DNA of 12,500 nt from Actinidia chinensis (GCA_009663005.1 CM018889.1:2420059-2432558); one strand, 5' to 3'. Shown: positions 1-7,871, counted from the first letter of the stretch. Notes: a model not told the origin generated them from the letters alone. Translations and numbers: made by a program.

Positions 1-36
1 GATTGAAAGATTTTCTGTTTTGACTACAATTTCCAG

Positions 37-339
37 GCAAAGATTTCTCTATTTCAGTATATCATTGCAGATCTGCTCTTGAAGCTTTAAAGGTGTACAG
101 TATACTCACTATGCCTTGCAATGTTTTTTCTTATCTTTGCACTCTATTCGATTGTCAATTTCATTCTCTAATGCTGTACAGTATACTCACTATGCCTTGC
201 AATGTTTTTTCTTATCTTTCCACTCTATTCGAGTGTCCATTTTCATTCCTTCATGCTGTGATCTTTTCTTTTTTTGAAGCTATCTGCATATCAAACTGCA
301 ATAGATAGAAAGAAGAAGAAACATTGTCGCTTCCTTTAG
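37..339 (+). CDS. 3' end of a split plant gene, last two coding exons (partial, product unknown)
   Basis: Proposed structure: an intron ends at the T-rich acceptor tttccag (AG at 35-36), one exon spans 37-92, an intron spans 93-279 (GT...AG), and the terminal coding exon spans 280-339 with TAG at 337-339. The first exon begins with the last two bases of a split codon and then reads KDFSISVYHCRSALEALK; the intron is phase 0. The last exon reads LSAYQTAIDR, then four Lys, then HCRFL and stop. The reading frame in front of position 24 is closed by a TGA at 21-23, so an acceptor at 36 (or less likely at 70) is needed, and the rest of the gene lies left of the window. The Lys-rich tail followed by Cys three residues from the end superficially resembles a prenylation (CaaX) tail, although Arg and Phe are atypical middle residues. 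I do not recognise the family. Confidence is moderate that these are real exons and low on function. Confidence 0.5.
93..279 (+). other. Predicted intron with no in-frame stop
   Basis: The donor is AAAG|GTGTAC at 92/93 and the acceptor is a T run followed by GAAG ending at 279. The sequence is T-rich, as plant introns usually are. Its length (187) is not a multiple of three, and the frame of the upstream exon stays open through it to a TAG at 306-308. Retention would therefore replace the basic tail by about 71 other residues that are rich in Phe, Leu, Cys and Ser. The donor is not a strong consensus (GTGTAC instead of GTAAGT), which leaves room for the alternative that the region is read through. 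Confidence 0.4.
94..256 (+). repeat. 81-base tandem duplication, two copies
   Basis: Copy 1 spans 94-174 and copy 2 spans 175-256. Both begin TGTACAGTATACTCACTATG and continue through CCTTGCAATG, a T run, CTTATCTTT and CACTCTATTCGA. Copy 2 differs by a few substitutions and one inserted T. The unit is 27 codons long, so it keeps the upstream reading frame. The high identity suggests a fairly recent duplication. It lies wholly inside the predicted last intron. Confidence 0.9.
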
Positions 340-890
340 GCTTAAATAATCGATGTGATTTTAGACAACTGAAAACCTCGAAATAGGGAATGTCTCTATA
401 TATATACTGATGGATGTTCATTGTCTCTGCAGAGATGATATAACTACCAAATTAATTTTTCAGCTGTATCCTACAAGGTTGGTCTCACATGTGATACAAG
501 GTTGGTCTCACGTGCTTAGACTGTGGTATCCTACTTTCGTTATCTGTTTTTCTTTGGCTTTATTAACATACGAATGGGAACAACAAATAATTTCTGGATG
601 AAAGCAAAAATATTTTGTGGTTCTCATCATATCAGCGTGTAATCATTGGACTTGTTTCCTTCTGAATATGAGGAGTTTGGGTAAGATGTTTGAAGGAACA
701 AGGTTACATTGTTGTTGGAATATACTTCTAACACAGAATCTTAGACCCCTATATATTAACTTGTATCTTACCTTAGCCACTTTATATGTTTTCATTGTTT
801 TGCGTTCAACAAAGCAATGGATAGAATTTCATTTTTCATATATACTTTATGGCAGCAGCAACAACAGATATGACCATTAAGTTGCATATG
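340..890 (+). other. Probable 3' UTR and downstream flank
   Basis: This AT-rich sequence follows the proposed stop codon at 337-339. No convincing coding frame is visible. There is no perfect AATAAA shortly after the stop; AAATAAT words occur near 345 and 586. A short CAG/CAA microrepeat lies at about 852-866. The UTR end cannot be placed from the sequence alone. Confidence 0.3.
472..517 (+). repeat. 23-base tandem repeat with E-box and G-box cores
   Basis: The word TACAAGGTTGGTCTCAC occurs at 472-488 and again at 495-511, a period of 23. The first copy runs into CACATG (486-491) and the second into the palindrome CACGTG (509-514). CACGTG is the G-box core bound by bZIP and bHLH factors in plants, but here it probably sits in the 3' region of a gene, so a regulatory role is only a possibility. 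Confidence 0.75.
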
Positions 891-918
891 GTGGCGTGTA
901 GGGCAAAGCAAAAAAAGT

Positions 919-985
919 GAACCCAACCACCCGAACTGAACCCATTGGTTGGTTTCAAACATTGGGTTGATCGGTTCCGGTTGAT
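919..985. repeat. Imperfect foldback rich in AACCC and GGTT words
   Basis: GAACCCAACCA and GAACTGAACCCA at 919-944 face TGGGTTGATCGGTTCCGGTT at 962-981 in inverted orientation, with TTGGTTGGTTTC between them. Pairing is best at the two ends and poor in the middle. Such runs are seen in degenerate plant transposon DNA, but no terminal repeats or target duplication could be delimited. Confidence 0.35.
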
Positions 986-1690
986 ATGTGAGCAATTTTT
1001 GATTGGTGGATCAATTTGTGGTTGAAATATTTTCAATTTTGTCAAAACCAAACCAGAAAGATTACTGAAGGTTACATGTTGAGAGATAAAAATTCGAGTA
1101 GAGCAACCAACAATCACAATTGCTCAAAAATCTAATTTGGGCAACTGCCGCAAGAAAGCAAACGTTACCGGCCAGAGTGAGGCTCCTCAAAACCCCTCTG
1201 GCGTGTCGATCAGGTCTTTTGAAGAGAAAATAGAAATCTAAATCAAATATAGCTCTAGACAAAGGCACAATTGGTATTACACGTTTCTAGAGATAGGAGA
1301 GCGACTTTTATAGGTGGATCTCAATGGCGTAAGGAGAAGGTGATACAATTATAGGACTCAACCGTGTATAGAGATAATGGTGTAATGGTCGGAGATCGTG
1401 GGAGGAGATCATAGAATGATTGGCGGAGGTCGTGGTAAAGGAGCCATCTAGAGGTCGTAGGTTTCTCGGCTTGGAGAATTTGGTGACAAGAACAACCAGA
1501 CAATTGTTATTGGCGAGGTGAACTACTGGATGTTGTCTTTTAGCGACGGATAACCGGTGTGATCACGGGCGAAGTAGGGCGACATAGTCATCTCCAGATG
1601 AGCTTATTTCCCTTCTCGAAAGCTATTGGGTAGCGGAAATCGATTCCTTATCACATGGGCTCCGCAAAGAAATGATACTTTTCACCTACC
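986..1690. other. Intergenic stretch, probable old repeat DNA
   Basis: No recognisable gene is present. The part from about 1320 to 1520 is purine-rich on the plus strand and contains a repeated word: GGAGATCGTGG at 1391-1401, GGAGGTCGTGG at 1425-1435 and GAGGTCGTAGG at 1451-1461. The short frames on the minus strand here (1062-1268, 1321-1503) match nothing I know and are likely noncoding. Confidence 0.3.
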
Positions 1691-1746
1691 AAATCTGCTT
1701 TCCCCATTCAAAGCCGTTATAGTCTAAAAGGAGAGAGAATTTCAAA

Positions 1747-1866
1747 CTTCCCCCAAATTCTTCCCCTTCCCTCTTCTCTCTTCTTGTGTGGTGAGCCGGT
1801 GAGCCTTTTCGTCTCTGCTGGTTGGCTCTGAGTCCCCTCTTCATCTTCCCTCCCCTCTTCTCGCTC
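1747..1866 (+). promoter_or_regulatory. Pyrimidine-rich tract, possible 5' leader
   Basis: The plus strand is strongly C/T-rich at 1747-1785 and 1831-1866, for example CTTCCCTCCCCTCTTCTCGC near the end. Pyrimidine-rich leaders are common just upstream of plant start codons, and an ATG in good context follows at 1936. No TATA box could be assigned with confidence. It could equally be simple low-complexity DNA. Confidence 0.25.
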
Positions 1867-1935
1867 AAACTAGTCAATTTGAAACATTATAGCCTAGAAT
1901 CCTAAATCAATGATATGACCTCAAGCGTTCCAAAC

Positions 1936-2154
1936 ATGGCGAGCTTAAGCCTGGCCCAAGCACTTCAGCCTGAAGCAATAAAGGCCTCCAAACCAAAGAA
2001 AAAGGTTGGTGGTGTGTTTGCTGCGAAACCGCTGACTGAACCACCCCACAACAAAACCTGTCAAACCGAAATGTTTTTGGGGTTTTGCAGTTTGGTCGTT
2101 AGTTTCTGTGGGAGGATAAATATTCTTCAAAACCGCTCTTGTTGGGACGGTTGA
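1936..2154 (+). CDS. Small ORF with favourable start context, unrecognised
   Basis: The ATG at 1936 sits in AAACATGGCG, with A at -3 and GC after the ATG, close to the plant consensus for translation starts. It encodes 72 residues beginning MASLSLAQALQPEAIKASK, followed by PKKK. The later part (after about residue 40) looks less protein-like. An in-frame ATG also lies upstream at 1915. A GT directly after the Lys codons (AAAAAG|GTTGGT) could be a splice donor, in which case this would be a first exon only. No family is recognised. It may be a gene fragment or chance. Confidence 0.2.
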   Translation: MASLSLAQALQPEAIKASKPKKKVGGVFAAKPLTEPPHNKTCQTEMFLGFCSLVVSFCGRINILQNRSCWDG

Positions 2155-2248
2155 CGGTTTTGGCCAATCGAGGCCACCCCCGACCTGTGCTCAAGCCCTG
2201 GTGGCCGTGTATGCTGCTGGTCATTGTGTTTTCCCCAAAATTCCACCA

Positions 2249-2269
2249 TTTTTTTTTTTTTTTTTTTTT
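2249..2269. repeat. T homopolymer (21 bases)
   Basis: There is an uninterrupted run of 21 T. The 8-base word TTCCACCA lies immediately before it (2241-2248) and recurs at 2324-2331. This could be a tiny retroposed fragment in minus orientation flanked by a target duplication, or coincidence. Confidence 0.9.
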
Positions 2270-2461
2270 GAGGGTTCCGGTTTGGGATGTGACATTTGCA
2301 ACCAACCTCCCTCCTTTATCCCCTTCCACCAAGATGACGTCCATTCCACAAGTATAATTGCCATCTTTCCAACAATGATTTTAATGTCCTATCTTTTGGA
2401 AATCCAAAGTATAATTGTTATTTTATGTTCCTACTGGGAAGATATTCCAAACTTTGCAATA

Positions 2462-2496
2462 GGGCCCATGCTGCTAAAAACTAAAAGGCATGGCCC
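2462..2496. repeat. Inverted repeat, hairpin-capable
   Basis: GGGCCCATGC at 2462-2471 pairs with GCATGGCCC at 2488-2496 with one bulged base and a 16-base A-rich loop. No function is evident. Confidence 0.7.
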
Positions 2497-3113
2497 GAAT
2501 GACTTTCTTAGTCACATTAACAAAAAGTTAATAGAAGACGTTCATATAACGTGATTCATTTTTGCAGTACAAAATAAAATGCTCTTAGAATTGGGAGCAA
2601 TGATTATTCCGTGCCAGTCCAGTATAGACAGATGGGTCGTTGTGACTGCTACTCAAATTGGACCGTTCATCATGGTCATTACGAATTGGGGTCATTTGAT
2701 GCAGGAAATCCTAAGAGGAAATAGCTTGTGCTTTTCACAAAGAGAACTTGATCAGAACCTTATCAGATGATGATATATGTACTTTGTTAAATTGTGCAAG
2801 GATGATTTCCTTGATGTTGTTTTTGCGAATGTCAGGAATGAGTGTTCGTTCTGTATTTCATTGATTGATGTGGAATGGTGGTTTATCTGGAAATTCTCAT
2901 ATAAGACTAATTTTCATGTGTTTACTGTTGTCACATGCCTGAGAAAGTTAGAAGTTAAGCCAACGACCAGCTATCATTTCCAAAAATTGCATAAAAATTA
3001 ACCTGCATGCTAAAATGGAATTCATCTTTGAACCCACCCAGAAACAACAAGAAATGGTTCCTGGGAAAGTTATGTTTTTCTTTTGTCTTTTTTTTTTAAC
3101 CCCCTTATATTTG

Positions 3114-3132
3114 TTTTTTTTTTTTTTTTTTT
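3114..3132. repeat. T homopolymer (19 bases)
   Basis: There is an uninterrupted run of 19 T, with another T run just upstream (about 3098-3107). It forms the polypyrimidine part of the acceptor-like signal described at 3142. Confidence 0.9.
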
Positions 3133-3141
3133 CCTGTGCAG

Positions 3142-3498
3142 GGAGCCTCTGTCTCTTGTTATCACCTCTTCACAATCCATCTTTTCAGCCACTAATGATT
3201 TGGCCATTAGTGTGGTTGCAAAAGAAAATGTTTGAAATTGGATTAGTATCCTTTCGTGGCTTTTATTGACCTGAAACAGTTTTGTGTAGATGTAGACCAC
3301 TCTCCATTGAATTGTCCTGACTGGGAAGTACACGCAGAATGACGATTTTGATAGATTGTGCTTCTTGCTGGTTGGGAGTTGCAACGAACAGGTAAGTTCT
3401 CTTCTTTAAAATGTCGCATGACTTAGCAATTCTAGTGTTAATGAAATGATATATCATATCTTGGTTGGGGGCGTCTATTTTGTGTGTAGCTGAGGTGA
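3142..3498 (+). pseudogene. Possible cryptic or decayed spliced transcript segment
   Basis: A T run (3114-3132) followed by CCTGTGCAG makes a strong-looking acceptor ending at 3141. A consensus donor CAG|GTAAGT lies at 3391/3392, and TTTTGTGTGTAG ends an intron-like stretch at 3489. Between 3142 and 3391 three frames take turns: 3143-3235 (begins EPLSLVITSSQSIFSA), 3247-3342 (includes DVDHSPLNCPDWEVHAE) and the last part up to 3391 (includes NDDFDRLCFLLVGSCNEQ). If spliced at 3489 the last frame would end after two more codons at TGA (3496-3498). Frame changes mean it is either noncoding, a pseudogene, or chance. The family is unknown. Confidence 0.2.
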
Positions 3499-4269
3499 GA
3501 CGGAAATACAGCTTTATTTTCTTCTACAAATGATCTCATACATATTATATTATATTTTGAGTTCTATGTGCTTTCTATTCTTGCATGTTATTCTCGATTT
3601 CCTCCCTGGAAATACCATAGATTCAATTTTCTTAAAAGAACGCTCTCATTAATACTTGAGGTAACGCATGATCTGAACATATGAAATAATTAATAAACTA
3701 TAATTGTTTAACAAGTCAGGGCAGCAATTATCACCTATCTTTCCTCCACTGTAAAATGCTCTAGTTCAATATGAAAGTCATGATACAGAAAAGAGGGCCA
3801 TAAAGGTGGTAATGGACAAGATGCATAAAACTATGGCTCCACGGGCCGCTGTGTAACAGTATACGATCCTATATTGATGCCATTTGCAGTCATCGTTATC
3901 AGTGACTAGCTTGATTTATCTGAGCTTTGCATGTGACTTGGCGATTCTTCTAGAGCAATCAATGGAGAGCATGGTATGATGGTGGTCCAATCGTCTTTAA
4001 TCTCTGCGGCGCTGTCCGCTGCCATATAGTGATTCATAGTATAGAATGTGTTTTAAGTGATCATAAATTTTGGAGTTTGTGCGATCTCCCTGCATAAATA
4101 TGTTTTTTATATCGATGACTAGTGGGAGCGAATAGAATGTCTTAACTGAATCCTGAGCAGGGTGTCATAGGATACGAATACTTACAGTTTGGTTGGGAGG
4201 ATAGTACGGTGGGATAACTGGTCGGAGTAGGACTGATGTCACTGATTTGTAGCCTGACAACTTCACAAT
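3499..4269. other. Intergenic stretch, nothing supported
   Basis: This is unremarkable AT-rich sequence. I see no coding frame, tRNA, hairpin or repeat boundary that could be defended. Confidence 0.4.
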
Positions 4270-4620
4270 TTGTGTCGAAGAAAAAGCAGAGAGAGACGGG
4301 GCGTGATCGGAGAATTTAGCTCGTCAGACTGCGAAAATAGGAAAGCTTGCTTCTACTTCGTTCCATTACCACACAATTGCTGTGCCCATACCTGCCACCA
4401 ATTAACAAATTCTCATCTTTCCCTCATGGACGCGTCGCAGGAAGTTATCATCATCACAGGATCATTAGAAATAGTTAGGTCCATTTGGATGAGATCATGG
4501 ATTTTCATTCAAATGAAGGGGGGGGATTTGAACATATTATTTATTGAGAATGGCATCAATTTATGATATTACACTGAGTTGGGAAGGCTTCTGCATGCAT
4601 GATGGATTTGTAAGTCAAAC
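4270..4620. other. Island with an unassigned 98-codon open frame and a small inverted repeat
   Basis: A plus-strand frame at 4270-4566 is open but has no good ATG near its start (it opens at TTG) and resembles no family I know; an internal Met-Asp-Ala-Ser occurs near 4426. The inverted repeat CATTTGGATGA (4482-4492) / TCATTCAAATG (4505-4515) and a run of eight G just after it lie within the same stretch and look like repeat debris rather than coding sequence. Confidence 0.25.
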
Positions 4621-5042
4621 TATTTCTAAAAGAGTTGATTTGTAAATCTTCATGGCTAAGAGATGTTGTAATGGGCTCTATTAAAGACAATTCCATTCCG
4701 ACTCGAATCCGTCATTCCTATCTCTGAATTTCACAAGCGCACTTATCAGTCTAAATCTCTATTATATTTTTTGTTAAACTAAACACAAAATCCCTTAGTT
4801 TGAATATCTTGCCCCCTCTTGTGTGTCTAGATGGAGAGTTTTTCATTTCTACGATTTGCACAAAGCCTCTTGACTGTGGGCACACATAGCTCTCTATGTT
4901 GGTTATTCTCTAATATTTCGGGGTATACCTAGTCGCCGTAGTTCAGCCTTGGTATAATTTTATGAAGAATGACCTCATAGGCAGGTGATCATAGTAATTA
5001 GGCAACATCACAAGATGTGCATTGTAGAGTAAGCTATACATC
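4621..5042. other. Intergenic stretch, nothing supported
   Basis: This is mixed-composition sequence without a supported gene. The word GACTCGAATCC near 4700 resembles a tRNA box B but has no tRNA context. Confidence 0.35.
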
Positions 5043-5264
5043 TCATGCCGAGTCTGCGTTGCTTTGCTCTCTCTCGCCTGCTTTGCTTTTGAAGACCACC
5101 GGAATACCGTTTGCATTCATGATGAATACGTTATAGGTATGGAGCAAACACTCGATGGTTTCGTCCTGCTTCCAACCTTGGAACAGCATCCAGTCGTGCT
5201 TGGAGTAGGCGCGCTTCTAGGCTGATGCAAACTGCTGTAGTGGGCTCTTCCAGTCTTTGCTTCT
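5043..5264 (-). pseudogene. Decayed coding-like remnant, unrecognised
   Basis: On the minus strand one frame reads for 15 codons from 5264 to 5220 (includes DWKSPLQQFASA), meets a TAG at 5219-5217, then continues for 57 residues to a TGA at 5045-5043. The second part includes KRAYSKHDWMLFQGWKQ and HTYNVFIMNANGIPVVF and uses many C- or G-ending codons, unlike the AT-rich surroundings. A TAA at 5267-5265 closes the upstream side, and the same frame upstream still reads DNCLSQDNCT. This looks like an old coding fragment with substituted stops. The opposite strand is also open across part of it, so the strand is not certain. No family could be named. Confidence 0.3.
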
Positions 5265-5329
5265 TTATGTGCAGTTGTCCTGGCTAAGGCAGTTGTCGTC
5301 TAAAGATTGATCCTAGTAGTTGAGTCCTC

Positions 5330-5738
5330 TAACCAGAATATGTCCGACTGTCCGTACAAATATCATATTCCATCCATCACTAATAGGAAGTAATTCAATT
5401 TAACTTTAAATGCCGTCACTTGTCATTAAATTCTCATTTATTTGGACGGCGCTTATATTTAGATTACGTATTTATGGTTTATATTATATGGCTGATTTGA
5501 AATGTTACAATGTTCTAGGAGGTTTTCCCTTTTTCTTCCGATGGGCTTATTTTTGCTGCTATTATTAATTGTGTATGTGCAACTTAACGCACTCGTGTCG
5601 CAAGTATGGTTAGATGGATGAATATTTGACCATTCCCTGGCAGGGGTCGAGGGAAAGTAGTTCGCCCTTTGAAAATCTCGGGAGACCCTTGTTGATTGCC
5701 TTCTCCTTCAGATCCCCTTCTCTTCTCACCAGAAGCCA
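5330..5738. other. Intergenic stretch, nothing supported
   Basis: It is AT-rich to about 5620, then more balanced. No gene, terminal repeat or RNA is seen. Confidence 0.35.
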
Positions 5739-6038
5739 ATGGGCGCGATGAAGTCAAAACTAGTGTCCTTCATCGATATGGGCTTACCCGAAAACCGATC
5801 ATTTGTTTCCCAAATAGCCCATGATTACGGGCACAAGCAACCGAACAAACTTTCACGCTCGATACCCATCCTCCGGTGCGTAGCGAGGGTCCTCTTCATT
5901 CCACACACTTATGTACACTCTCCAACTCATCTTCTTGCTTGGCCAATGTGGGCTTGTCCCGCACCTGTCATTGACTGCTGCTTTCTGGTCTTTGCTCGCT
6001 GTCTCCTGGCTGGAGAGGCAGTTCGGCTCGGCTAACAC
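5739..6038. other. Higher-GC island open on both strands, unassigned
   Basis: The plus strand has a 98-codon frame from ATG 5739 (begins MGAMKSKLVSFIDMGLPENR). The minus strand has a 61-codon frame ending at 5853 (includes SWRVYISVWNEEDPRYAPE). Neither resembles a protein I know, and their overlap means at most one could be real. The local composition is richer in G and C than its flanks, as in the 5043 and 6343 islands. I regard it as fossil coding or transposon DNA of uncertain strand. Confidence 0.2.
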
Positions 6039-6342
6039 TGTTCGTCTTCTCTCAGGATTGGTCCTCTTTGTATAGTGATGTTGTCACTCGTAATTGATTC
6101 ATACTATATGGTGCTTTGCAACCAACGGGCAACCAGCGTATTTGGTCGTAAGCGTCTTACCCAATAAAGCTAGGTTCCAGTTTGTGCTTCTTTGGAGTTC
6201 CTCTGCTGCCTATTACATGTTTCTAGCTATTTAGAGGAAGGCATATCTCTGAAATCCTGTTAAAAAAATAAAAAATTGCTTTTTTGAATTACAATTTTTT
6301 TTTCGATTTAAGCAAAGAGGATTATGGAATTTTTTTTGTTGA
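6039..6342. other. Intergenic stretch, nothing supported
   Basis: No coding frame is supported. A and T runs occur around 6262-6303 and 6330. Confidence 0.35.
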
Positions 6343-6579
6343 TATCAATATCCGTATGTAGCCCGAGAACATATGTCGGCTGCAGATCTGGTATTTAACG
6401 CATTCGTGTCCAGTTCAGCACAATTCGACAGCCAAACTCCCGGCAACCGGTTGATCTCCGTTCAGCGACGTTCCAAGTACGCCACCGCCACAAAGACTCT
6501 GGAATATCTACAAGATACATACATCGAACTCCTGCAGAACCGAGTTCAATTCATCGGCCTGACTAATTTTTTTTTTTAA
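6343..6579 (+). pseudogene. Coding-like fragment ending in a T run, unrecognised
   Basis: The frame is open from 6343 and has an ATG at 6373, giving 68 residues beginning MSAADLVFNAFVSSSAQFDS and later KTLEYLQDTYIELLQNR. Codons end mostly in C or G, in contrast to the flanks, and the residue mix (Gln, Asp, Arg, Tyr, Leu) looks like a soluble helical protein. The frame runs into nine or more T at about 6569 and stops, so the 3' side seems lost or shifted. No family is recognised. It could be a truncated host gene fragment or a piece of an old inserted element. Confidence 0.3.
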
Positions 6580-7394
6580 TAACTGTTTCGGCCCGGCCAG
6601 TAATTCAGAGGTAGTAATCCGCCACGCGTTACTAAGGGCTCCAAAATAAACACTGGAGGCTCAAACTCTGTATAGACTCCGGGGCCAATTTAGAACTTGA
6701 CAGCAGAGCCTAAGCGAACTTTCATAAGTGCATGTAGATCTTGATATAGGTAGCATAACTCGCAAGTCCCGAGCTTAAACCTACTATGGGTATGGGCCGC
6801 CCCTCACAGGCAATTATCCTGATTGTCTCAATTCAATTTTTTACAGTATTCCTCTAAAACCCTCTCCCTATAATTCATTGGTGAGCAAGGGTGGCACGAC
6901 GATTCATTTTCCGCCTTCAAGATCATAAAATCAAATCAACTCAATCAAACCTGGGTCGGCGCCAATCTGATCCTGCAATTTCCTTGTAAGGAAAACACTT
7001 ATAAAAACAATCTCTGACATGTACAATAATGAAGCAAACGAAAGAAGAATAGATTTGTGCTCAAAACCTGTAGCTTTATTAATCACTCTCGATTACAACA
7101 CGTTTTTCCGATCTCCATTTCGTGCTTCCATTGATCCTCTTAAAAACTTTAAAAAACGGCAAGTGCCAGAACGGCTACGCACTTCCTTGACGGGTTGTAG
7201 TTCCTCCGTTATCCCTAAATGGCCAGAAGAAAGATCATAGATCCCATGCCAACCTATAGAGCGAGAAGTAGAATAATCTGTGGGAGTCATTGGGATTATT
7301 CCTTACAGTACGTGCTGGTTTACCTAACAGTTCTCAGTCAATGGCCGGCTGTCTAGGTTTTTGGGTGTAAAGGGTGTGCATTGCTTTGGTCGCA
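6580..7394. other. Intergenic stretch with weak coding-like frames
   Basis: GC-balanced sequence from about 6585 to 6720 has no usable frame. At 7093-7290 the minus strand encodes 65 residues (begins MTPTDYSTSRSIGWHGIYDL), overlapped by a plus frame at 7019-7240. Neither is recognised, and I treat both as uncertain. Confidence 0.25.
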
Positions 7395-7871
7395 TCAGAT
7401 GTCAGAAAAGATTGTGGCCTCTCCGTGGGGTTGCATCATTTGGCATATAATGTCAGTGAAATTTGGTTGTGTTGGTTGTGCTGATGCACGTACTTCACCG
7501 TTGGATTTCACATGAAAGTTGGGTGATTTATCGTAATGACAGATATACTTACGCGCCATCCCTGAACCTATTGCATAGTTTTTTTTTTTGTTGCGCTTAC
7601 GAACCGCATGCTGCACTAGAAGATTGCTAAGCCGTACCCCCTGTGAAGTATCTTTCGGTAATCCACTATATTTCTTTGTCGCACAAGCGATTTGTGAATC
7701 ATTCATGTGATATGGCGGCGTGATCATTAATAGGAGAATGTCCCTAAAATAGGTCTCAATGTTGACAAAAATGAATTTATGACATAAAAATCTGTGGTCA
7801 AAGATAAACATAACGTATATTTTTTGTATATGGAATACGTGTGATGTGTGTTTATAATATATACATTGCAC
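7395..7871 (-). CDS. Hypothetical ORF, 158 codons, doubtful
   Basis: This is the longest single open frame in the window, with ATG at 7871-7869. The N-terminal third is rich in His, Ile, Phe and Tyr, as expected from AT-rich DNA. The C-terminal half is more varied and basic (KYSGLPKDTSQGVRLSNLL, then KRNKKK encoded by a T run on the plus strand, then GSGMARKYICHYDKSP). No signal peptide, domain or motif is recognised. The in-frame opening extends a little upstream to a TAA at about 7916. It may be chance, or residual coding sequence in the second half. Confidence 0.2.
   Translation of the reverse strand: MQCIYYKHTSHVFHIQKIYVMFIFDHRFLCHKFIFVNIETYFRDILLLMITPPYHMNDSQIACATKKYSGLPKDTSQGVRLSNLLVQHAVRKRNKKKNYAIGSGMARKYICHYDKSPNFHVKSNGEVRASAQPTQPNFTDIICQMMQPHGEATIFSDI

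Larger units (their letters stand above)
2155..3113. other. Intergenic stretch without a supported gene
   Basis: It contains the T run at 2249-2269, a hairpin-capable inverted repeat at 2462-2496, and short open frames at 2579-2770 and 2777-3001. At 2580-2720 two plus-strand frames are open at once and neither resembles a known protein, so I do not call a gene. A possible acceptor (TTTTTGCAG at about 2559-2567) precedes this part, but no matching donor could be chosen. Confidence 0.3.

Noticed and set aside
523..535. TGGTATCCTACTT resembling the start of a plant LTR primer-binding site
   Set aside because: It matches only the first seven bases expected of an initiator-tRNA-Met site, and there are no flanking LTRs.
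2579..2770. 63-codon plus-strand ORF beginning MLLELGAMI
   Set aside because: An overlapping plus frame (for example DYSVPVQYRQMGRCDCYSNW) is just as open, and neither is recognised or has a supported start.
3015..3384. Overlapping plus (3015-3269) and minus (3070-3384) ORFs
   Set aside because: Both pass through the T runs and encode homopolymeric Phe or Lys; they are by-products of low complexity.
4514..4526. G run after GAA resembling an LTR polypurine tract
   Set aside because: No TG...CA bounded LTR follows, and no retroelement proteins are found nearby.
4690..4710. Box B-like word GACTCGAATCC suggesting a tRNA gene
   Set aside because: No box A at the right distance and no acceptor stem that pairs.
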